Assembly: GCA_003454415.1 (NCBI GenBank)
Contig: DMKG01000250.1
Location: 1 to 6,529, forward strand
DNA from: Alphaproteobacteria bacterium
GTDB taxonomy: Bacteria; Pseudomonadota; Alphaproteobacteria; UBA11222
Length of the DNA: 6,529 nt
Reading direction: 5' to 3'
The notes below the pieces were generated by a model. The model did not search any database and was not told the origin of the DNA. It saw nothing but the letters and a program-made list of their open reading frames with translations. The position numbers were made by a program, and so were the translations under genes. Below are positions 1-5,435 of this stretch, one piece after another (positions within the stretch are counted from its first letter, which is position 1; each line of letters begins with the position of its first letter).

Positions 1-202
1 ATATCGACTATGGCGATGAGACGAATCTGATGGTGACCGCCGATGTCTGGAAGCGGGTATCCCTGCTTGCGAAATACGCCGATTATGACGCGGACGCCTT
101 TAAAGGCGTCCGCGTCATAATCGGCGTATTTCGCAAGCAGGGATACCCGCTTCCAGACATCGGCGGTCACCATCAGATTCGTCTCATCGCCATAGTCGAT
201 AT
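1..202. repeat. Perfect 202-base palindrome (two 101-base arms, no spacer) at the window edge
   Basis: Bases 1-101 are the exact reverse complement of 102-202, centred on TTT|AAA at 101/102. I compared the arms by eye, and the outermost ten bases (1-10 against 193-202) also match. The arms are porin coding sequence, not a terminator, IS end or replication origin. The palindrome reaches base 1, so its true outer limit is unknown. A perfect fold-back inside a gene at the end of a sequence is most like an amplification or assembly chimera. A genuine inverted duplication or a hairpin-ended linear replicon is possible but less likely. The arm adjoining the intact porin (102-202) is the native one. 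Confidence 0.95.
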
Positions 203-1334
203 GGCCGCCATCGGATTGAAAATCATGATAGGCCGCGCTGAAGCGCAGAACGTCGACGCCCAGGACCTGTTTCTTGGTAAAGACCAGCATGGCTTCCCGG
301 TCTTCCAGGCCAGCACCTGGCGTGAGCGCGGTAAACACATCCGCCCAGCCGGCGAACTTATGCCCGGTCGCCAGGGGCGTGCTGAACCCTATGCCCTTTT
401 CTCCGGTCAGCACTTCGTAATTCACCGTGCCGGTCAGCGAACCGCCCAGCAGCCTGTCCCGGGTCAGACCCAGTTCACCCATGTAATAGTCATTGTTGAA
501 GCTGGCCGGGTTGTTTTGATAGTCATCCTGATTGGCGTATTCCAATCCATACAGCACTTTCCAGGTATGGGATAAAGGATGGGCGCCGGCGAATCTTACG
601 CCATAGGTCTCCGTTGACAGCAGCGGCGCGTTATCAAGGTCCAGCAGATAGGAATAGGCGGTGACTTTTCCCCAGTCGAACCCGCCCAGTTTGAGATTGT
701 AGGACAGGTTCACCAGATGAATGTCGCCCTTGTATTTGCCCAAGGGGTTATCCGCACCCACAAAACGGTTCACCTGATTGATATACATATAGCTGACCGT
801 CGTGTTGGGCAGCGACATATTGTCCAGCCGCACCCCGTCATAGGTCTGTTCGTTCTGCCGCCAGCCAACATTCCCCACGAAACGTTCATTGTCGAGAATG
901 ATCCGCTGACGTCCAAGGGTGAAGGTGGTTTTGGGAAGACCGGCATAGGCGATCTGGGCGCGGTTCACTTCGGTTCCCTCGCGATCGAGGATCAATGGAT
1001 AGGTCGCCCTTCGATTGACGCCGTCATTGTAATCGTGATTGCCGGTGACGGCGCGCACGTCCTCAAACTCCAGTGTTCCGGTAAATCCGTTTATCACGCC
1101 GGTTTCATAACCCAGCACCGTGCGTAAGGTCAGGGAATCGCCATCTCTGTTTGGCAGACCTGATTGCTCCACATCCTCATAACGCAAACGTGCGACAAAG
1201 ATCGGTTTCCCGGAACTCAGTGCATCGCCAACGCGGCCAAAAAAATATTCTGGCGGGGTGGCCGCGTGCGCTGCAGCGCTCCCCATGAGCGTTGCCGTCA
1301 ATACTCCGAGCAAACGGTAAGTAGGTTGATTCAT
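102..1334 (-). CDS. Outer-membrane porin, alginate-export family type (3' end missing)
   Basis: This is an outer-membrane beta-barrel channel; 411 residues are visible. It opens with a Sec signal peptide (about residues 1-24, hydrophobic LLGVLTATLMG, likely cut after AHA). Alternating polar/aromatic strands follow through the rest of the chain. Residues 141-168 carry the motif GRQRIILDNERFVGN...WRQNEQTYDGV, which I recognise from proteins annotated as alginate export family (PF13372-like). The family name does not fix the substrate. Reading stays in frame through DYDADAF at base 102, where the palindrome begins. The 33 further open codons to base 1 are reverse-complement sequence and not native. 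Family members run about 400-430 residues, so probably only the last barrel strand is lost. The ATG at 1334 follows AGGAGA (1347-1352) by a rather long 12 bases. An in-frame TTG at 1340 would be spaced 6 bases and could be the true start. Its divergence from a nitrate transporter, with a sigma-54 promoter match upstream, suggests nitrogen control and perhaps nitrate or nitrite passage (inference). Confidence 0.85.
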
Positions 1335-1364
1335 TTTCAAAGCCGTTCTCCTGTTGAAAAGCGT

Positions 1365-1383
1365 GCATTGGAACCGCCAATGC
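1365..1383 (-). promoter_or_regulatory. Hairpin / inverted repeat in the porin leader
   Basis: GCATTGG (1365-1371) and CCAATGC (1377-1383) are perfect 7-base complements separated by 5 bases. On the minus strand they would form a stem-loop about 11-29 bases into the leader predicted from the sigma-54 match at 1405-1420. Four T residues follow a few bases later, which is too weak for a confident terminator. It could be an RNA regulatory hairpin or a DNA operator. No identity is assigned. Confidence 0.45.
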
Positions 1384-1404
1384 GCAAGGACACTCACTTT
1401 GCAG

Positions 1405-1420
1405 TGCAACAGAAATGCCA
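1405..1420 (-). promoter_or_regulatory. Sigma-54 (-24/-12) promoter for the porin gene
   Basis: The minus strand reads TGGCATTTCTGTTGCA, against the sigma-54 consensus TGGCAC-N5-TTGCW. GG (1419-1418) and GC (1407-1406) are separated by exactly 10 bases, as RpoN requires. Transcription would start near 1394, giving a leader of about 60 bases before the porin ATG at 1334. Correct orientation, position and spacing, plus a second such match facing the other way in the same gap, make chance less likely. Confidence 0.7.
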
Positions 1421-1438
1421 TATTGCGATGCGCAATAT
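1420..1438. promoter_or_regulatory. Inverted repeat, candidate activator site
   Basis: ATATTGCG (1420-1427), ATG, CGCAATAT (1431-1438) is a perfect 8-base inverted repeat with a 3-base centre, typical in form of a dimeric regulator's site. It lies about 113 bases upstream of the -24 element of the transporter promoter, a usual distance for a sigma-54 enhancer. It directly abuts the porin -24 element, so there it could instead block RNA polymerase. It does not closely match the NtrC consensus, so the binding protein is unknown. Confidence 0.4.
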
Positions 1439-1477
1439 TTGTGCGTGAAGGTTGCGCGCGAAACCTGCGGGTGATGC

Positions 1478-1501
1478 TTTTGGCAACAGGTAATGCCTAA
1501 A
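1478..1501. promoter_or_regulatory. Centrally placed inverted repeat, candidate shared enhancer
   Basis: TTTTGGCA, 8 bases, then TGCCTAAA: 7 of 8 positions are complementary. Its centre (about 1489) is close to midway between the two predicted transcription starts (about 95 bases from 1394 and 87 from 1577). That is where one enhancer-binding activator could serve both divergent sigma-54 promoters. The half-sites are unlike the NtrC consensus TGCAC...GTGCA, so the assignment is inference from geometry only. Confidence 0.35.
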
Positions 1502-1550
1502 TTATGTGCCGTTTTTCTCGGCCGTTTCAGGAAATCCCAGCATATTTTAT

Positions 1551-1566
1551 TGGCACATAAGTTGCG
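1551..1566 (+). promoter_or_regulatory. Sigma-54 (-24/-12) promoter for the nitrate transporter operon
   Basis: TGGCACATAAGTTGCG carries TGGCAC and TTGC with the GG (1552-1553) and GC (1564-1565) separated by 10 bases, a near-perfect RpoN promoter. Transcription would start near 1577, giving a leader of about 76 bases before the GTG at 1653. Nitrate assimilation genes in many proteobacteria are switched on by NtrC with sigma-54 under nitrogen limitation, which fits the downstream gene. Confidence 0.8.
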
Positions 1567-1638
1567 GAACTGCCTGAAAGTCGTGCTAGCAGTTATTTTG
1601 CGACGCACAAGAAGTATGGTGAAGGCGAATCAACTCTT

Positions 1639-1644
1639 AAAGGA
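1639..1644 (+). promoter_or_regulatory. Ribosome binding site deciding a GTG start
   Basis: AAAGGA lies 8 bases before the GTG at 1653. No ATG in this frame is as well placed, and the protein from GTG begins with a short basic tail before the first membrane helix, so this site fixes the start of the transporter. Confidence 0.7.
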
Positions 1645-1652
1645 TCACATCG

Positions 1653-2924
1653 GTGGATTTTCGGGATTTTCGCAAATCGGGTCATTGGCCGACATTACTG
1701 GCGGCGTTCCTGTATTTTGATTTCAGTTTCATGGTTTGGGTCACTCTGGGGCCTCTGATCCTTTATATCGCACGGGATCTGGAGATCGGGGTGGAAGAGA
1801 AACTGACCCTTGTCGCCATTCCTATTCTGGCCGGCGCGATCCTGCGCATACCTGTAGGGATGCTGGCCGATCATTTTGGCGGCCGACGCACCGCCATCAC
1901 CGGACAGCTGATCGTGATTGCCGCCATCGCCAGCGCCTGGCTCTTCGGGTTGGACAGCGTGATGCAGGTAAGGGTGCTGGGGGTGGCGCTGGGAGTGGCG
2001 GGGGCTGCTTTCGCGGTCGCGCTGCCACAGGCCAGCCGATGGTATCCGCCGCATTATCAGGGGATCGTGATGGGGATCGCCGGGGCTGGAAATTCTGGCG
2101 TCGTGCTGAACACCCTTTTCGTACCCTCTCTGGCGGAAGCTTATGGGTGGCAGAATACTTTCGGATTTTTGCTGATTCCCCTGGCGTTTGCTTTTATGGT
2201 TTACCTGCTGGTTGCGAGGGATGCGCCGGATGCGCGCCGTCCGGTAAATTTCCAGAGCTATAAAACGGTTCTGCGGGATCAGGATAGCTGGTGGTTCATG
2301 CTGTTCTATTTCATCACCTTTGGGGGATTTGTCGGTCTGGCCAGCGCGCTGCCGGTGTATTTCACCACGCAGTATCATGTGTCGGGCGTGGCGGCCGGGC
2401 TTATGGTGGCCATCATCGTGGCGTGCGGTTCTGGCTTTCGCCCAATTGGCGGAATGATCGCCGACCGGGTGGGGGGGATACGCTCGCTCTCCATCCTGTT
2501 CGCATTGGTGGCTGTGGCCTATTTCATAATTTCATTCATGCCGGAAGGGCCGCTCCCTGCGGATCTGGGCATGGACGCAAAGGAATGGAGTTTTACCGGC
2601 ATGCCGGCAATCGCCTGGGGCGCCGTGATTCTGTTTTCTCTCGGTATGCTGGCGCTGGGCATGGGCAATGGGGCGGTGTTTCAGTTAATTCCGCAACGCT
2701 TCCGGCAGGAAATCGGCGTTATGACGGGTCTGGTCGGGTTCGCGGGCGGAGTTGGCGGTTATTTCCTGGCCAAGACGCTGGGGGCCGCCAAGGGCCTTAC
2801 CGGTGAATTCAGTTCCGGTTTTCTGGTCTTCGGTCTGCTTGCTCTGATCGGACTGACGGCGCTGTTTCAGGTGAAGCGGCGCTGGCGCACCACATGGGGT
2901 GCGGTTTCCGGCGCGCGCATCTGA
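1653..2924 (+). CDS. nasA: Nitrate/nitrite MFS transporter, NarK/NasA type
   Basis: A 423-residue inner-membrane transporter with about 12 hydrophobic segments, the normal size of the nitrate-nitrite porter family. It imports nitrate (and/or exchanges nitrite) for assimilation. The family signatures are visible: LRIPVGMLAD with Arg65 in helix 2, the first nitrate signature GAGNSGV (143-149), FRPIGGMIADRVGG with Arg263 in helix 8, and the second nitrate signature GMGNGAVF (336-343). Arg65 and Arg263 match the two substrate-binding arginines known in E. coli NarK. There are no obvious defects. A GTG start with an AAAGGA ribosome site and a sigma-54 promoter match upstream suggest NtrC-type nitrogen control. 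The stop is two bases from the ATG of the phosphatase-kinase gene, so they form an operon. The assimilatory role (nasA rather than respiratory narK) is inferred from the kinase neighbour and the promoter, and the absence of respiratory reductase genes is consistent with it. Confidence 0.92.
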   Translation: MDFRDFRKSGHWPTLLAAFLYFDFSFMVWVTLGPLILYIARDLEIGVEEKLTLVAIPILAGAILRIPVGMLADHFGGRRTAITGQLIVIAAIASAWLFGLDSVMQVRVLGVALGVAGAAFAVALPQASRWYPPHYQGIVMGIAGAGNSGVVLNTLFVPSLAEAYGWQNTFGFLLIPLAFAFMVYLLVARDAPDARRPVNFQSYKTVLRDQDSWWFMLFYFITFGGFVGLASALPVYFTTQYHVSGVAAGLMVAIIVACGSGFRPIGGMIADRVGGIRSLSILFALVAVAYFIISFMPEGPLPADLGMDAKEWSFTGMPAIAWGAVILFSLGMLALGMGNGAVFQLIPQRFRQEIGVMTGLVGFAGGVGGYFLAKTLGAAKGLTGEFSSGFLVFGLLALIGLTALFQVKRRWRTTWGAVSGARI

Positions 2925-2926
2925 TA

Positions 2927-4639
2927 ATGCCGGTCAGCGCGCAGGCCGCCACTCTGAAGATACAGATCGGCGTCGCCAGCGAGAAAGGCAGGCGTGAGCG
3001 CAATGAAGATTTTGCTGCGGCGCTTGCGCCCCTGCCGGGGGGCTGGAAACGCCCGCTATATATCGCTGCGGTCGCCGATGGGGTGGGGGGTGCGGCCGGC
3101 GGGCGTGAAGCGGCTGAGCTTTGCGTTCGCAGCTTTTTTGACGGGTTCCATTCCCAGCCTGAATCCCTGAGCGTCGAGCAGGCCGCGGCCAGAACCCTTG
3201 CCGCCATTAATCGCTGGACTTTGGCCCAGGGAAAGGCGGACCCGGCCCTGCGCGACATGTCCACGACTTTCAGTGGACTGATTCTGATCGGGCGGGAGGC
3301 GCATACCGCCCATGTGGGAGATAGCCGCATTTACCGCTTCAGCGCCAATCAGCTTCAGCGCCTGACCCGCGATCACATTCACCCGCATCCGGACCAGTCC
3401 CATGTGCTGTTGCGGGCGATTGGCCTGGAAGAGCATCTTCTGGCGGATCATGTTCGGGTCAGCCTGGAGCCATTCGACCGCTTTTTGATCTGCAGCGACG
3501 GCGTGCACTCTGTAATGCCGGATAGGCAGATCGCGGCGCATCTGGCGCTGCGCATGTCGGCGGAAGAAGCGGCCAATCGCCTTGCAGCAGCAGCATTGGA
3601 AGCCGGCAGTCAGGACAATGTCAGCGTCATCGTCCTGGATATTCTCAACCTGCCCGAACCTGACAATGCGAGTCTAGAGGCGGCGCTCGATTTTCTGCCG
3701 GTGTCGGAGCTTCCGAAACCCGGCGAGCGGGTAGACGGCTTTCACCTTGGCGCCATGCTGTCCGATGGCCGTTACAGCCGCCTGTTCCTCGCCACTGACG
3801 AGCAGGACAAACGGCCGCTGGTCATCAAGTTTCCGCATCCCCGCATAACCAGCGATGCTAATTACCGCTCCGCCTTCGCCCGGGAAAGCTGGGTCGCGGC
3901 GCAGGTGCGCAGTCCCTATGTCGGCCAGATCATCGAGACGCCGCCAGAGCGCCGAACCCGGCTTTATTCCGTCATGCCCTATTATGATGGGGAAACCCTG
4001 GAGAGGCGCCTGGGGCGCAAACCCGTTCTCAGTCTGACAGAAGGGGTGACGATGGGGATCAATCTCGCCAAAGGGGTGGCGGCGCTCCATCGAGCGAAGA
4101 TCATTCATCGCGATATCAAGCCGGATAACGTCATGCTGCTGAAAAATGGCGATCTGAAGCTGCTCGATCTGGGCGTTGCGCTGGTTCCCAATATGGCGGA
4201 CCTGACCGCCGATGCGATTCCAGGCACGGCGAGCTATATGGCGCCGGAAATGTTCGCGGGCGGGACGGGAAATGAACAGACGGATCTTTTCGCCCTGGGG
4301 GTTACTTTGTACAGGGCTTTCTCCGGTGGGACCTATCCCTATGGTGAGATCGAGCCCTTTTCGCGTCCGCGCTTCCGAAAACCGGCTTCCCTTTCCAGCC
4401 TGCGCCCGGATCTGCCGGCCTGGCTGGATTTCGCCATCATGCGCTCGATTGCAATCAATCCGGAAGAACGTCAGGGCGATGTTCTGGAATTTGCGTTCGA
4501 GCTTGAAAACGGGCTGACGCGCGGCGCTTCGCAGTCACCGCGGCAAATGTCTTTATATGAACGCAATCCTCTGCGCTTCTGGCAGGCGCTTTCCTGGATT
4601 TGGCTCCTCCTTCTGATCGTATCACTGGGGACGCGTTAA
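2927..4639 (+). CDS. Membrane-anchored bifunctional PP2C phosphatase / Ser-Thr protein kinase
   Basis: A 570-residue fusion. An N-terminal PP2C-type phosphatase (about 10-240) shows RNED with Asp28, VADGVGG with Asp51, AHVGDSRIYR (around 131-136), CSDGVHS (190-195) and DNVSV with Asp230, the usual metal-binding set. A Ser/Thr kinase domain (about 270-530) shows VIK with Lys301, HRDIKPDN (394-401, catalytic Asp396), DLG in place of DFG (414-416) and APE (439-441). Its glycine loop (LGAMLSDGRYSRLFLA) is degenerate. One hydrophobic helix (551-567) ends the chain, so both enzymes should face the cytoplasm from the inner membrane. The architecture resembles P. aeruginosa PA1782, which lies between nasA and nirB. 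The target is unknown; the adjacent transporter is the natural candidate. I chose the ATG at 2927 because it follows the transporter stop by two bases (translational coupling, no clear ribosome site) and places the PP2C start normally. An in-frame ATG at 2894, overlapping the transporter, would add 11 residues. Confidence 0.9.
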   Translation: MPVSAQAATLKIQIGVASEKGRRERNEDFAAALAPLPGGWKRPLYIAAVADGVGGAAGGREAAELCVRSFFDGFHSQPESLSVEQAAARTLAAINRWTLAQGKADPALRDMSTTFSGLILIGREAHTAHVGDSRIYRFSANQLQRLTRDHIHPHPDQSHVLLRAIGLEEHLLADHVRVSLEPFDRFLICSDGVHSVMPDRQIAAHLALRMSAEEAANRLAAAALEAGSQDNVSVIVLDILNLPEPDNASLEAALDFLPVSELPKPGERVDGFHLGAMLSDGRYSRLFLATDEQDKRPLVIKFPHPRITSDANYRSAFARESWVAAQVRSPYVGQIIETPPERRTRLYSVMPYYDGETLERRLGRKPVLSLTEGVTMGINLAKGVAALHRAKIIHRDIKPDNVMLLKNGDLKLLDLGVALVPNMADLTADAIPGTASYMAPEMFAGGTGNEQTDLFALGVTLYRAFSGGTYPYGEIEPFSRPRFRKPASLSSLRPDLPAWLDFAIMRSIAINPEERQGDVLEFAFELENGLTRGASQSPRQMSLYERNPLRFWQALSWIWLLLLIVSLGTR

Positions 4640-4649
4640 AGGCGCGGTC

Positions 4650-5399
4650 CTAACGCTTCCAGCGGTCTTCCTCGTCATCGTCCAGCATGACCGGCTTCAG
4701 CCGGATGTTGAGAAACCGCAGCACTTCCTGCTTGAAGTCAGGATCCCCCATTATGGTGTGATGGCTTGCGCCCTCGACCGTTACGGCCTTTGCGCCAGGT
4801 ATCAAAGCCGCCAGAGGCTCTGGCTTGCCGCTGAGATCGTCCTCCGAACCCGTGATCACCATGACAGGGATGGCGATTTTCGCCAGCTTCTGTTCATCAA
4901 ACGCCGGACGCGCGGCGCTGATGCAGGCCGCCAGCGCCTGCTTGTCGCTATTGGTGCTTTCAGCGAAGGCGCGGAAGGAAAGGGCGTGTTCGTCCTTGAT
5001 GTTCTTGGCGTCGGCAGCCGTCATGCCTTCAGCCATGATCTGGCGGTCATCGCGCTTTTCCAGCATACGCGCCCCCACCCCGCACAGCACGGCCGTGGTG
5101 AACCTGTCGGGATACTGGGTCAGGAGCCGCAGCGTCAGCATCGCCCCCATGGAATGAGCGACCACGATCGCCTTCTTCGCCTTCAGATAATCCAGAAAGT
5201 TGATGATGTCGGCGGTCATCTTGTCGCCGGTATAGGCTTCGATAGACAACAACTCATCGGGATAAACGCCAGTGATCTCCCCGGTCCTCGCCAGGGTCGG
5301 CCACAGCGGCGCCAAAACGCCCGTTGCGAGCACACCCGTACGCAGTTGCTCGAGAAAATGCCTACGGCTGTAATCGCAATCATATTTTCTGATATGCAT
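4650..5399 (-). CDS. Chimeric ORF: Tat-like signal peptide joined to a truncated alpha/beta hydrolase
   Basis: This ORF codes for 249 residues. Residues 1-57 look like the start of an exported protein: SRRHFLEQ, a twin-arginine motif, then a hydrophobic stretch (TGVLATGVLAPLWPTLA), then TGEITGVYPDELLSIEAYT. From about residue 56 it becomes an alpha/beta hydrolase: nucleophile elbow AHSMG (Ser83), likely acid Asp187 in TGSEDDLS, and His213 or His214 in EGASHHTI. The hydrolase normally has another 60-80 residues before this point, with the first strands and oxyanion-hole HG; these are absent. The fold is therefore probably incomplete and activity doubtful. The ATG at 5399 has AGGGGGA (5405-5411) 5 bases upstream. 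A GTG at 5429 is also open, but GGAGG sits too close to it. The 3' end faces the kinase gene, 10 bases away. From memory and with low certainty, the N-terminus resembles Tat-exported DUF1329-like proteins. This is either a gene fusion by deletion or a join between two unrelated molecules. Confidence 0.7.
   Translation of the reverse strand: MHIRKYDCDYSRRHFLEQLRTGVLATGVLAPLWPTLARTGEITGVYPDELLSIEAYTGDKMTADIINFLDYLKAKKAIVVAHSMGAMLTLRLLTQYPDRFTTAVLCGVGARMLEKRDDRQIMAEGMTAADAKNIKDEHALSFRAFAESTNSDKQALAACISAARPAFDEQKLAKIAIPVMVITGSEDDLSGKPEPLAALIPGAKAVTVEGASHHTIMGDPDFKQEVLRFLNIRLKPVMLDDDEEDRWKR
5226..5240. other. Probable fusion/junction point inside the hydrolase ORF
   Basis: Around codons 54-58 (EAYTG) the protein changes from an exported-protein leader to the middle of an alpha/beta hydrolase. 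Both kinds of protein could plausibly read through a Tyr-Thr-Gly here, so a few bases of shared sequence may have mediated the join. GC content also rises to the right. No IS end, direct repeat or attachment site is visible. Confidence 0.5.
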
Positions 5400-5404
5400 A
5401 GGTC

Positions 5405-5411
5405 TCCCCCT
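5405..5411 (-). promoter_or_regulatory. Ribosome binding site choosing the ATG at 5399
   Basis: AGGGGGA is 5 bases before the ATG and lies in the 36-base gap after the TPR-like gene's stop. This favours the ATG over the upstream GTG at 5429 and suggests that the leader fragment and the TPR-like gene were native neighbours in one operon. Confidence 0.6.
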
Positions 5412-5435
5412 GATCTCTTGGTACGCCACGACCTC

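Noticed and set aside
1..202. Palindrome as a telomere-like hairpin, origin or transposon end
   Set aside because: Both arms are plain porin coding sequence with no origin boxes, AT-rich telomere sequence or transposase nearby; an artefact is the simpler reading.
30..575. Plus-strand open frame crossing the palindrome
   Set aside because: It is antisense to the porin and begins in the duplicated arm; the minus-strand frame carries the clear porin sequence.
1420..1501. Canonical NtrC sites (TGCAC-N-GTGCA type)
   Set aside because: I looked for TGC-N11-GCA patterns and found only weak partial matches such as the one at 1442, so I listed the dyads without naming NtrC as the binder.
1177..1608. 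Minus-strand open frame over the intergenic gap
   Set aside because: It overlaps the start of the porin in another frame and covers both promoter matches; no ribosome site or recognisable protein.
4637..4655. Bidirectional terminator between the convergent genes
   Set aside because: The 10-base gap and its flanks show no stable stem followed by T residues.
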